64,000 nucleotides of DNA from Pedobacter metabolipauper (GTDB lineage: Bacteria; Bacteroidota; Bacteroidia; Sphingobacteriales; Sphingobacteriaceae): assembly GCF_004362715.1 (NCBI RefSeq), contig NZ_SNYC01000003.1, positions 745,601-809,600 of the forward strand, given 5' to 3'. Under the pieces are notes generated by a model. The model was given only the letters and a program-made list of their open reading frames with translations. It made no database searches and had not been told where the DNA came from. Within the stretch, counting starts at the first letter, position 1, and the number at the start of each line of letters is the position of its first letter. The translations under genes and the position numbers were made by a program. Positions 43,979-53,218 of the stretch are shown piece after piece.

Positions 43979-46900
43979 TTGCCTTTGAGGTTAAATTCTA
44001 TAAGCTGATGTATCGGCAGCATCAAAACAAATATGTTGAATCCGTCCTGATCGATTTCCAGTAAAAGTTGTCCTTTATGCAACTCTGCCAAAGCCCTGGA
44101 TAAGGGTAAACCAATTCCTGTTCCCGGCCTGATCTCTGCTTCCTTTGCTCTGAAAAAAGGTTCAAAGATCTTATCGTGCAGTTCATAGGGAATAATTTTA
44201 CCGTCATTCTTTACCTTAATCTTCAAAAAGTCGGCCTTATTTTCATCCCGCAATAATTCTACCACAGTATGGGATTCACCATATTTAAGTGCATTATCAA
44301 TCAGGTTACTCATGATCTTATGGAAAGCTTCCAGGTCTACATAGGCATCCAGACGGTCTTCCTGAAGCTTTAGTTCAAGCAATATATCTTTCTGTTCTGC
44401 AAGGATCTGGAAGTCTTCGATCATATCCTTTATGGTTTCTGACAAATTAGCCTTCACAAAGTTTAATGAAAACCCACTGGTTTCTGTTTTCCTGAAATCG
44501 AGTAACTGGTTGGTGAGGTTTAAAAGACGATCCGTGTTCTTGTTCATGATCCTCAGATTCTTCTCCATATCCGGCAATTCAGAAACCCGTTTGATCACTT
44601 TTTCCATAGGCCCTTTAATCAGCGTTAAAGGCGTTCGGATCTCATGTGCCACATTCGTGAAGAATTCAATCTTGGCCTGGTAGATCTCCCGCTCTTTCTC
44701 ATTTTCAAAGATCGCCATCCGCCGTGCGTTTTTTCGCTCAATCCATTTGTGGTATTCCCGTATCACAAAGAAGATCATGGCAGACAGGATCAGCGTATAA
44801 ATGGTAAGGGCAGTCGTACTCGCCAGATAGGGCGGACGGATCTCCAGATCAAGTACGGTCTCTTTACTGTTCCAAATACCACTGCTATTGGATGCTTTTA
44901 CCCGGAACCGGTATTTTCCGGCCGATAAATTCGTAAAGTAGACCTTTCTGTTTTGTTTTAGATAAATCCAGTCGTGGTCTATACCTTCCATCTTATAGGC
45001 GTATTCCGTCATGATGGGAGACGTATAACTCAATGCCGCAAAATCAATGCTGAATGAGGATTGGGTACTGCTTAGAACCACGCTTTGGGTAGTTAAGATC
45101 GATTGACTTAAGGGCGAGTCTTTTGCGTTGATCGCAGCTTCTTTTGTGTTCACCTGAAAACCTGTAATGTAGACCGGTGGTATGAAAGTATCTTTCACAA
45201 AGTTTGCCGGATTAAAACGGATCAATCCATTCACTGTACCAAAATACATCTGGCCATCCCCATCCTTATAGGAAGAATTATAATTGAACTGATCTCCTGT
45301 TAATCCGTCTGACTTTCTGAAGGTTTTGAATTCTTTGTTTACTGGGTTAAAACGAAATAGTCCTTTTGATGTACTGATCCAAAGATTCGATGCCTTATCC
45401 TCCTGGATTGAGTAGGTGACGTTACTGGGCAATCCATCGCTGATGGTATACCGGTCAAAATTATGTGTCGCTGGATTTAGCCTGCATAAACCAGATTCTG
45501 TGGTTATCCAAAGATTTTTACGGCTGTCCACCATAACCCGGTTTACCCGGTTATCGATCAGGCTCTTTTTATTTTTAGGATCATTGGTATAAAACCCTTT
45601 CCTTCCCGTAACCGGATGGTAATAATATAAGCCGTCGCGAATAGTGCCAAGCCAGATCATTCCAGTGCTATCCTGCATGATGCTGGTATAAAATATATAG
45701 TCTGGTACCTGGGCCACAGGATCAAAGTTGTCTTTACTTCTGTTGTAGGTATATAACCCTTTTGTAGTCGCGATCAGGATTTGACCGGACATTGTCTTAT
45801 AAAACGAATAAATGAAATTACTTTTTAAGTCGTTCGCACCTGTACCTGCATTATAATGGCGGATTACTTTCTCTGTTTTAAGATCCATGACATCCAGACC
45901 ATGTTCAAATGTACCAATCCACAATTCATTACCCACGGCCAGCAGTCCGTGGATATTGCTGTTGATGATGCTGGTCCTTAAACCATCCGGCTTAAAATTG
46001 CTGATATTTCCGGTTTTGACATTGAGCTTATTCAGGCCGGCATCTTCCGTTCCAATCCATAAGTTACCCCGGTTATCCGGGCAAATTTCCCGTACTGCAT
46101 TTCCGCTGATCGAATTCTCAGCTTTTTTATAAAAGAACTTTTCGAATAGGGCATAGGGTTTTGCGTAATAACTGATGCCTCCAAAATAGGTTGTTGCCCA
46201 AATACCACCTTCTCTATCCTTTAAAAATGAATAGATCGCATTATCGGAAAGGGAGTAGGGATCATTGACCTGTTTCTTTAAGTTGATTATTTTTCCGGGA
46301 ATATTATTTACGATAAAGATGCCGCTTTCTGTAGCGATCCAGACCTCTGATTCAGACACGCGTACAAAATCACGTGCATAAATTTCCGTTTGATCTATAT
46401 TATAGATCAGCACATCTTCATAAGTATGTGTAAGGGTATTAAAGCGCTTTACACCCTGGTTGGAAGTTCCGATCAGGATCTGTCCCTTACCGGCATAAAA
46501 GATCTTCTCAATCCAGTTGGATGGAGCAGGCCGGGAATGGTTAAACAGATAGTAACTTTTAAAATCATCTTTAACCGCATCATAACTGCAGATAAACCCA
46601 TCTGCAGTTGAAAACCATAAGGTACCCTGATCATCCTCGCAAATGGATGTGGCCTCGAAAAACCGGGCTTTTGGATAGGCTTTAATCGTTTTATGGACAA
46701 CATCATACTTATAAATACCTAAACCAGCAATGTACCAGAGGTTATGGTGTTTATCCATATGCATGGTCTTAACATCCTCTTTCAGACTTCCTTTAACGTG
46801 GCTAAAGGTTTCTGTGGAAGGATGGTAAGTGTACAGTCCCCGTTCAGTGCCAATCCGGAGTACCCCATCCTTATCCTCATAGATACAAAGAATGAAACTG

Positions 46901-47172
46901 CCCCCAAGGCTGTTTGGATCATCGGGATCATGACGGTAAATCTTAAAGGTATATCCATCAAAGCGGTTTAAGCCATCTTTGGTACCAAACCACATAAATC
47001 CTTTTTTGTCCTGCAAACTCGAAAGCACAGCATTGTTAGACAGGCCATCTTCTACCTGGTATCTTCTGAAATAGAAGGGCTGGGCCTGGAGTAGTTCTAC
47101 AGAAAATAGCAGGAGAATAAATAGAATTCTTTTCAAGTTTTTATTTGGCTTGTTCAAATATATAGGAAACAA
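43963..47172 (-). CDS. HTCS-type sensor histidine kinase (N-terminal half)
   Basis: 1069 aa. A signal/anchor (about 12-30) leads to two runs of beta-propeller repeats in the periplasm (about 35-690; blades such as GLSNNAVLSSLQDKKGFMWFGT), then a Y_Y_Y domain (about 695-780), a membrane span (about 785-808), HisKA with H843 in NVAHEIRTP, and HATPase_c with SNLIDNALKYG and GTGIGLPLSRA. HTCS sensors of this kind bind an oligosaccharide in the periplasm. Normally the receiver and AraC HTH follow in the same polypeptide; here they are a separate overlapping gene. It is divergent from the SusC gene at 47298 across 125 bp, as expected for its target. Confidence 0.92.
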   Translation of the reverse strand: MFPIYLNKPNKNLKRILFILLLFSVELLQAQPFYFRRYQVEDGLSNNAVLSSLQDKKGFMWFGTKDGLNRFDGYTFKIYRHDPDDPNSLGGSFILCIYEDKDGVLRIGTERGLYTYHPSTETFSHVKGSLKEDVKTMHMDKHHNLWYIAGLGIYKYDVVHKTIKAYPKARFFEATSICEDDQGTLWFSTADGFICSYDAVKDDFKSYYLFNHSRPAPSNWIEKIFYAGKGQILIGTSNQGVKRFNTLTHTYEDVLIYNIDQTEIYARDFVRVSESEVWIATESGIFIVNNIPGKIINLKKQVNDPYSLSDNAIYSFLKDREGGIWATTYFGGISYYAKPYALFEKFFYKKAENSISGNAVREICPDNRGNLWIGTEDAGLNKLNVKTGNISNFKPDGLRTSIINSNIHGLLAVGNELWIGTFEHGLDVMDLKTEKVIRHYNAGTGANDLKSNFIYSFYKTMSGQILIATTKGLYTYNRSKDNFDPVAQVPDYIFYTSIMQDSTGMIWLGTIRDGLYYYHPVTGRKGFYTNDPKNKKSLIDNRVNRVMVDSRKNLWITTESGLCRLNPATHNFDRYTISDGLPSNVTYSIQEDKASNLWISTSKGLFRFNPVNKEFKTFRKSDGLTGDQFNYNSSYKDGDGQMYFGTVNGLIRFNPANFVKDTFIPPVYITGFQVNTKEAAINAKDSPLSQSILTTQSVVLSSTQSSFSIDFAALSYTSPIMTEYAYKMEGIDHDWIYLKQNRKVYFTNLSAGKYRFRVKASNSSGIWNSKETVLDLEIRPPYLASTTALTIYTLILSAMIFFVIREYHKWIERKNARRMAIFENEKEREIYQAKIEFFTNVAHEIRTPLTLIKGPMEKVIKRVSELPDMEKNLRIMNKNTDRLLNLTNQLLDFRKTETSGFSLNFVKANLSETIKDMIEDFQILAEQKDILLELKLQEDRLDAYVDLEAFHKIMSNLIDNALKYGESHTVVELLRDENKADFLKIKVKNDGKIIPYELHDKIFEPFFRAKEAEIRPGTGIGLPLSRALAELHKGQLLLEIDQDGFNIFVLMLPIHQLIEFNLKGKWKKI
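43968..43974 (-). other. Run of seven A at the kinase/regulator junction
   Basis: On the coding (minus) strand the sequence reads TGG then seven A, then TTTAA. In the kinase frame this gives W-K-K-I-stop, and the regulator frame is -1 relative to it (ATG GAA AAA AAT). A -1 slip on the second AAA, or one extra A, would join the two into W-K-K-N-L, giving a fused HTCS protein with no other change. The run is short of typical strong slippage tracts. Confidence 0.6.
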
Positions 47173-47297
47173 TAGTTCGTACTACCATATGAGATTAATT
47201 TATATTTAATAGAGACATATTGAAGAAATTATGATACAAATGCTCGTCCTGTCCAGTTCTTAATTTTTCATATTTGGGCATACCAAAATATAACCGT

Positions 47298-50200
47298 ATG
47301 AAAAGAAGTTTATCCACTCACAGGGGTTCATTCCGCTGTCTTTCAATTCTATTTAATTTCCTGGTATTGCTTATTTCTTTTAACGCTATGGCACAGACAC
47401 CACGCACCGTTACCGGAACGGTAACTGACGACATGGGTGTTCCCATGTCTGGTGTTAGTGTTAAGGTTAAAAATTCGCAAACCGCTACCAGCACTGATGT
47501 TGGCGGGAAATTCAGCATTGCCGTACCCGATGGAACGGCCATCCTGCAATTTATTTATGTGGGTTTCCAGTTACAGGAAATCACGGTTGGCGATAAAGCC
47601 ACATTTAATGTAAAGCTCCTCCCTTCTAATCAGGACCTGGAAGAGGTGTTGGTTACAGGTTATGGTACTCAGAAAAAAGAGGCCGTTACCGGTTCCATTG
47701 CTTCTATCAGCGCCAAAGATATTGCCAAAGTTCATGGTGGTGCTACGGTTAGTACCGGATTGGCGGGTAAGATTGCCGGGGTTTCCTTCCGGCAGGCCGA
47801 CGGCAGACCCGGAGCTGGGGCCAATATCCAGATCCGTAATATGGGCGGTGCATTATATGTAATTGACGGGATCCAGCAGGATGAAGGTCAGTTCAATAAC
47901 CTGTCGCCAAATGATATCGAAACCATCACCGTTCTGAAAGACGGTTCTGCTGCAATCTATGGCAGCCGCTCTGCAAACGGGGTAATCATTGTAACCACCA
48001 AAAGAGGGGCACAGAACAGTAAGAATACCATCAGGGTAGATGCCTATACCGGTTGGCAGAACTGGACCCGCTTTCCTGAAACTACAAATGCCTATCAGTG
48101 GATGCTTGGAAAGGCAATTGCCGATGTCAACGAGTTTGGAAGTACAACAATTACCCAGTCTGAACTGGATAAATGGCAGCAGGGTACTGAATATGGCTAT
48201 CAAAGCCAGAACTGGCGCGATCTGATCGTTGAGAAAAATGCTCCTCAATATTCCATCAATATGAGCGCTTCCGGAGGTACAGACAAGATCAACTATTATT
48301 TGTCCGGAACCCGGATAGATCAAAAAGGTGTATATGGAACTTCTAGAGAGTTTGAATTTAACCGGACCAACATCCAGAGTAACGTAGATGCAAAGATCAC
48401 CGACCGTTTAAAGGTGGGTGTTCAGATCAACGGCCGTTTAGAAGTAAGGGACCAACCGGGCGTTCCCGGCGGTGACGATTACGGAGCAGCAAAATTTGCA
48501 TTGTTCCGCAACAGGCCTACTGAACTGGCCTACGCAAACAACAACCCCCTGTACCCAAATAATATCGGTCACAACACCGAACAGTTTGCAGTTCAGTCAA
48601 AAGAAATCTCCGGCTATTGGCGGTCAGACTGGCGGGTATTGCAGACCAATTTTACCGGCCAGTACGATACACCCTTAAAGGGACTGTCATTAAAAGGACT
48701 GTATTCGTATTACCTCGCTGATAACGTAACCAACGGACACGAATATACCTATAGTGTATATACCTATTTACCTGCAACCGACACCTATCGTGAAGATGTA
48801 GGAAGTTCTAACCCGTATCGCGAACGCGGTTTGACCAAGCAATTTAATATTGCTTCACAGATCCAGGCCAATTACTCCAGGTTATTTGGTAAACACGCGG
48901 TAGACGGGATCTTCCTGGCAGAGCGGATTGAGCGCAGGCGGTTATATACCTTCCAGCATGCTGTTCCGCAAACCAACGTGATACCTGTGCTAAAATTCCC
49001 GACACTGGATGAACAGGATTATCAGGATGCCATTGATGAAGAAGCCAGACTTGGCTATGTATTGAAGCTGAACTACAATTTCGCCAATAAATATTATGTA
49101 GAATTTTCAGGCAGAAGAGATGCTTCATGGAAGTTTGCACCCAGCAAACGGATCGGTTATTTTCCATCCGGATCTGTCGGATGGCGCGTTACGGAAGAGG
49201 ACTTCGTAAAGAACCTGCTTGGCGACAAGAGCATTCTGAATGAATTTAAGCTAAGGGCCTCTTATGGAATCTTAGGTGATGATAACGTAGGGATCGGGCC
49301 GTTTGATTACCTGACCGGTTACCGGTTTACCAATAATTCGGTTATCCTGGGTGGAAACAACGTAACTCCGCTCCGTGACCGCGGACAGCCGATTGACAAC
49401 ATCACCTGGTTTGAGAGTAAGATCTTTGATGTTGGAGCGGATTTTGGCTTCTTCGGTTCTAAATTAACAGGTACCGTAGATTATTTCTACAGAAAACGTA
49501 CCGGGTTAAAAGGAACACGGGCAGATGTGGTAGTTCCGCGCGAGCTTGGATATGATCTTGCACAGGAAAATTTAAATAGCGATGCCCAGTATGGTGGGGA
49601 AATTGCATTGAACTACGCCAATAACATTGGTGAGTTAAACTACCGTGTTGGTGGTAACTTCATGCTTTCGAGGGGCAAGAACCTGAATTCTTACCTGCCG
49701 AGGTTTAACAACTCCTGGGACCAGTACCGGAATTCCGGTGAACAACGCTTTAAGGACATCTTCTGGGGTTACGAGGTAACCGGACAGTTTGAAAGTCAGG
49801 AGCAGATCAATAATTACCCAATTAATATTGACGGCAGGGGAAACTCAACTGTCCTTCCCGGTGATTTAATCTATAAAGATGTAAACGGTGATGGGGTAAT
49901 TGATGGTTTTGACGAACGTCCGATTGGTTTCAATACTGGCGGACAGCCGAATATGGTGTTTGGTTTCACTCTGGGCTTCTCCTGGAAAGGACTCGACCTG
50001 AGTGCTGATTTTTCTGGTGGCGGCATGTACACCTGGAACCAAAACTGGGAACAGCGCTGGGCATTCCAAAATGGTGGCGCACTATTACAGGACTTCTTTG
50101 ATGACAGCTGGTCACGCGCCAACCCATTTGATGTAAACAGCGCCTGGCAGCCGGGAAGATACCCTGCCATGCGGTATAATAACAACTCATTGAGCAGTTA

Positions 50201-50456
50201 CAACAAAAATTCTACGTTTTGGGCACACAACCTAAGATACCTGCGTGCACGTACCATTGAACTTGGATACGCACTTCCTACCAAATGGATGCAGAAAGCC
50301 AATGTACAAAGTGTACGGATCTTTGCCAACGGTTACAACCTGTTCTCTATCGATAACGTTAGAAAATACGGTATCGATCCGGAGATCCAGGATGATAACG
50401 GGTTGCAGTATCCACAAAATAAGGTTATTAATTTCGGAATTCAGGTATCACTTTAA
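47298..50456 (+). CDS. susC: TonB-dependent outer-membrane receptor, SusC/RagA family (1)
   Basis: 1052 aa from ATG 47298, which precedes a basic stretch and a signal peptide ending NAMAQ; the TTG at 47274 is unlikely. The order is a CarboxypepD_reg-like domain (TVTGTVTDDMGVPMSGVSV), a TonB box region (EEVLVTGYGTQKKEAVTGS), a plug (about 130-235, with VLKDGSAAIYGSRSANGV) and a 22-strand barrel. There is no STN domain, so it is not an ECF-sigma signalling receptor but fits HTCS control. It imports an oligosaccharide or similar substrate with the SusD partner 11 nt downstream; the substrate is unknown. Confidence 0.95.
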   Translation: MKRSLSTHRGSFRCLSILFNFLVLLISFNAMAQTPRTVTGTVTDDMGVPMSGVSVKVKNSQTATSTDVGGKFSIAVPDGTAILQFIYVGFQLQEITVGDKATFNVKLLPSNQDLEEVLVTGYGTQKKEAVTGSIASISAKDIAKVHGGATVSTGLAGKIAGVSFRQADGRPGAGANIQIRNMGGALYVIDGIQQDEGQFNNLSPNDIETITVLKDGSAAIYGSRSANGVIIVTTKRGAQNSKNTIRVDAYTGWQNWTRFPETTNAYQWMLGKAIADVNEFGSTTITQSELDKWQQGTEYGYQSQNWRDLIVEKNAPQYSINMSASGGTDKINYYLSGTRIDQKGVYGTSREFEFNRTNIQSNVDAKITDRLKVGVQINGRLEVRDQPGVPGGDDYGAAKFALFRNRPTELAYANNNPLYPNNIGHNTEQFAVQSKEISGYWRSDWRVLQTNFTGQYDTPLKGLSLKGLYSYYLADNVTNGHEYTYSVYTYLPATDTYREDVGSSNPYRERGLTKQFNIASQIQANYSRLFGKHAVDGIFLAERIERRRLYTFQHAVPQTNVIPVLKFPTLDEQDYQDAIDEEARLGYVLKLNYNFANKYYVEFSGRRDASWKFAPSKRIGYFPSGSVGWRVTEEDFVKNLLGDKSILNEFKLRASYGILGDDNVGIGPFDYLTGYRFTNNSVILGGNNVTPLRDRGQPIDNITWFESKIFDVGADFGFFGSKLTGTVDYFYRKRTGLKGTRADVVVPRELGYDLAQENLNSDAQYGGEIALNYANNIGELNYRVGGNFMLSRGKNLNSYLPRFNNSWDQYRNSGEQRFKDIFWGYEVTGQFESQEQINNYPINIDGRGNSTVLPGDLIYKDVNGDGVIDGFDERPIGFNTGGQPNMVFGFTLGFSWKGLDLSADFSGGGMYTWNQNWEQRWAFQNGGALLQDFFDDSWSRANPFDVNSAWQPGRYPAMRYNNNSLSSYNKNSTFWAHNLRYLRARTIELGYALPTKWMQKANVQSVRIFANGYNLFSIDNVRKYGIDPEIQDDNGLQYPQNKVINFGIQVSL

Positions 50457-50467
50457 ATCGTAAAGAC

Positions 50468-52366
50468 ATGAAAAAATATATAATAGCGACGGGAATCCTT
50501 GCGATGCTGACCTTGGGACAAGCCTGCAAAAAGGATTCAGACTTCCTGGAAAAGCAACCTACTGACAATTTAAGTGTAGCTTCTGTATGGAAAGACAAAA
50601 ATCTGGTACTAACCCTGGTTGGTGATTTATACGATCGATATCCCGATTATCAGAATATAGAAGCCTGGTGGGATTTCACCAACTTTGATGAAGCATTCGC
50701 CTCTGCTGGTGGTGATTATTTCAGACATCAAAATACAGAATACAACTACGATTCCTGGAATTACTGGGATTATGGCTTTATGCGTGAAATTAACCTGTTC
50801 ATTAAAAGAGGTGGTGAATCCACAAATCTGCTGGCTAAGGAAGATACCGATCGTTTCCTGGCAGAAGCACGCTTTGTAAGGGCAGGGGTATACTTTGAAC
50901 TGGTGAAACGCATGGGTGGTGTTCCTTTACTTTTGGAACCGCTTACTTATGATTATAGTGGTGATCCAACTCCTTTACGTGTTGCACGCTCCAAAGAATC
51001 AGAGATGTATGATTTCATCATTAAAGAAATGGAAGAGATCAAAGTCCTTCTTCCTGATAACAACGCAGATCCTTCCAGGGCATCTAAAGGTGCTGCGCTG
51101 GCGTTAGAATCCAGGGCGGCGTTATATGCGGGCTCGATTGCCAAATATGGTGCAGCAACTCCAGAAGTATCGTTACCTGGTGGAGAAGTTGGAATTCCAG
51201 CTTCCATGGCAAACGGTTATTACCAGATTGCATTGCGGGCTGCTGAAGAGATCATCACCGGCGGTAAATATTCGCTCTACAAAAAGAACACGAACCTTCA
51301 GGAAAACTTTGCTGCACTATTTATCGACAAGGCTAATCCGGAAGTGATCTTTGTGAAGGACTATAAATTAAAGACCAAAAAGGCGCATGGTTTTACGATT
51401 GACAATCAACCAAGATCCATTGCAGAAGAGGCACAGGGCGGACGTTTAAATCCATCGTTAAACTTGGTTCAGTCGTTTGAAATGCTTGACAATTCATTTG
51501 CGCCGTTAGCCAGCGTTTCCGGAAGCAATCCAATTTACTATACCAACCTTACCGACATCTTTGCCGGCAGGGATGCCCGCCTTGGTGGTACCGTGATCTT
51601 GCCCGGAACTCAGTTTAAAGGTAAGAACATCGATATCTGGGCTGGTTATCAGCTGGCTTCAGGTGCTATTGTTACCGGTACCAACTTTGCTGAAATAAAG
51701 ACCAATGTACTTCCTGGAAATACCGGTGCCGTACAGGTTGTTGGCGGAGATGGTCCGCTGGACGGGGTTGAATTCAGTGCCCAATCCGGATTTTATGTAC
51801 GTAAATTCCTGGATCCGGCTGCGGGGTCTGGCCAGATCGGCACCCGCAGTGAGGTTCGCTGGATCCGTTACCGCTTTGCTGAAGTATATCTGAATGCTGC
51901 TGAAGCTGCTTTTGAGCTAAACAATACGGCTAAAGCTGCCGGTTACCTGAAAGAGGTGAGGGACCGCGCTGGTTTAACCACCGCCCTAACTGCCGGACAG
52001 ATCACGTTTGACCGCATCGTTCACGAACGCCGTGTTGAGCTTGCCTTTGAAGGACACCAGCTTTGGGATATGAAAAGATGGAGACTGGCCCATAAAGTAT
52101 GGAACGGTACCGCAAATACAGCGGCAGATTTTACCACGGCAACCAACATCGGTAGTTCTGAAAAGGTAAATACCATGGTATTCGGATTATGGCCGTATAA
52201 ATATTATGCACCGGGCGACCCTAATGATGGAAAATATTTGTTTAAGGTAGTTAAACCTTCCCGTGTTACTGCAGCTCACCGCTTCCGGATGGGCAACTAT
52301 TATTCGCAGTTTAACCAGGATATATTAAACGGAAATCCATTAATCATTAGAAATCCAAACCAATAG
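50468..52366 (+). CDS. susD: SusD/RagB-family substrate-binding lipoprotein (1)
   Basis: 632 aa with a lipobox LGQAC (Cys 20), so it is anchored at the outer-membrane surface. SusD features are the KQPTDNLS start, helical TPR-like repeats (ARFVRAGVYFELVKRMGGVPL, EVRWIRYRFAEVYLNAAEAAF) and the C-terminal ELAFEGHQLWDMKRWR. It forms the lid of the SusC transporter encoded just upstream. It is longer than many SusD proteins (about 530-570), the extra length being in the middle of the chain. A DUF3823 lipoprotein gene follows after 19 nt. Confidence 0.95.
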   Translation: MKKYIIATGILAMLTLGQACKKDSDFLEKQPTDNLSVASVWKDKNLVLTLVGDLYDRYPDYQNIEAWWDFTNFDEAFASAGGDYFRHQNTEYNYDSWNYWDYGFMREINLFIKRGGESTNLLAKEDTDRFLAEARFVRAGVYFELVKRMGGVPLLLEPLTYDYSGDPTPLRVARSKESEMYDFIIKEMEEIKVLLPDNNADPSRASKGAALALESRAALYAGSIAKYGAATPEVSLPGGEVGIPASMANGYYQIALRAAEEIITGGKYSLYKKNTNLQENFAALFIDKANPEVIFVKDYKLKTKKAHGFTIDNQPRSIAEEAQGGRLNPSLNLVQSFEMLDNSFAPLASVSGSNPIYYTNLTDIFAGRDARLGGTVILPGTQFKGKNIDIWAGYQLASGAIVTGTNFAEIKTNVLPGNTGAVQVVGGDGPLDGVEFSAQSGFYVRKFLDPAAGSGQIGTRSEVRWIRYRFAEVYLNAAEAAFELNNTAKAAGYLKEVRDRAGLTTALTAGQITFDRIVHERRVELAFEGHQLWDMKRWRLAHKVWNGTANTAADFTTATNIGSSEKVNTMVFGLWPYKYYAPGDPNDGKYLFKVVKPSRVTAAHRFRMGNYYSQFNQDILNGNPLIIRNPNQ

Positions 52367-52385
52367 TTTTTATAAAATATTAGAT

Positions 52386-53090
52386 ATGAGAAAGATATTT
52401 CTAAATATAGCACTTGCCTCCATTGTATTTTTGGGTTCATGTAAGAAGGATAATTTCGATGCGCCGGAATCTGACTTTTCAGGGCGATTGCTTTATCAGG
52501 GGCAGCAAATCCACGTTCGCCATGCAGGTTTTGGCGCCGAACTGTGGCAAAAGGGATTCGGTAAGTTTGGCGTGATCAATGTAAACTTCAACCAGGAAGG
52601 GATGTTTTCATCCAAACTGTTTGACGGCAATTATAAATTTACGGTCAGCAATTCGCAGGTTCCTTTCTTGTGGCCAAAAAATGCAGCGGGCAGGCCAGAT
52701 TCCCTCGATGTTAACCTGAGTGGCGACAAAGTAATGGATCTTGAGGTCAGACCTTACTTCATGCTGCGCAGTCCGGTCATTACCTATAGTGCCGGTGCTG
52801 TTAACGCAACCTGTTCAGTAGAAAAGATCATTACTGATGCTAATGGCAGAGACTTGGAGCGTGTAACACTTTACGTGAACAACACGCAATTTGTGGACGA
52901 CCAAAGCACAAACAATAAAGCGAAACAGGATCTCAGTGGCGCGGCAATCAGTAATCCGGCCAATTTAACGATGAGTGTAGCAATGCCTACGTTTTCACCG
53001 GTTCAGAATTATGCGTTTGCAAGGATCGGCATAAAAATAAGCGGAATAGAGAATATGGTGTTTAGCCCGGTTGTTAAACTGACCTTCTAA
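52386..53090 (+). CDS. DUF3823 lipoprotein
   Basis: 234 aa with a lipobox (IVFLGSC), followed by two beta domains. The first (about 25-115) has a transthyretin-like flavour: DFSGRLLYQGQQI, MFSSKLFDGNYKF. The second (about 120-234) has an Ig-like pattern. Size, position after SusC/SusD and lipobox agree with the DUF3823 family. The role is unknown, but such proteins usually accompany SusCD as surface glycan-binding partners. The terminator at 53114 closes this operon. Confidence 0.8.
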   Translation: MRKIFLNIALASIVFLGSCKKDNFDAPESDFSGRLLYQGQQIHVRHAGFGAELWQKGFGKFGVINVNFNQEGMFSSKLFDGNYKFTVSNSQVPFLWPKNAAGRPDSLDVNLSGDKVMDLEVRPYFMLRSPVITYSAGAVNATCSVEKIITDANGRDLERVTLYVNNTQFVDDQSTNNKAKQDLSGAAISNPANLTMSVAMPTFSPVQNYAFARIGIKISGIENMVFSPVVKLTF

Positions 53091-53113
53091 AGCATCAGAT
53101 GGTCTAAAAAATT

Positions 53114-53147
53114 AGCCGTCATTACTTTTGGTAATGACGGCTTTTTT
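53114..53147. terminator. Bidirectional intrinsic terminator
   Basis: A perfect 11-bp stem, GCCGTCATTAC (53115-53125) and GTAATGACGGC (53131-53141), has a 5-nt loop and is flanked by a T run on the right (53142-53147) and an A run on the left. The flanking A at 53114 and T at 53142 extend the stem by one pair. It lies between convergent genes ending at 53090 and 53219 and can end both transcripts. Confidence 0.9.
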
Positions 53148-53218
53148 ATGTGATTAAAATTGTATTTTAAAGAGTTTTCCCGGCTTAAACCAGTACATAG
53201 CTGGTAAAGGATGCCAAC

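Noticed and set aside
47269-47276. CATATTTG as -7 element of the first SusC gene
   Set aside because: It differs from TAnnTTTG by one base, lacks a matching -33 element, and would give a 12-nt leader.
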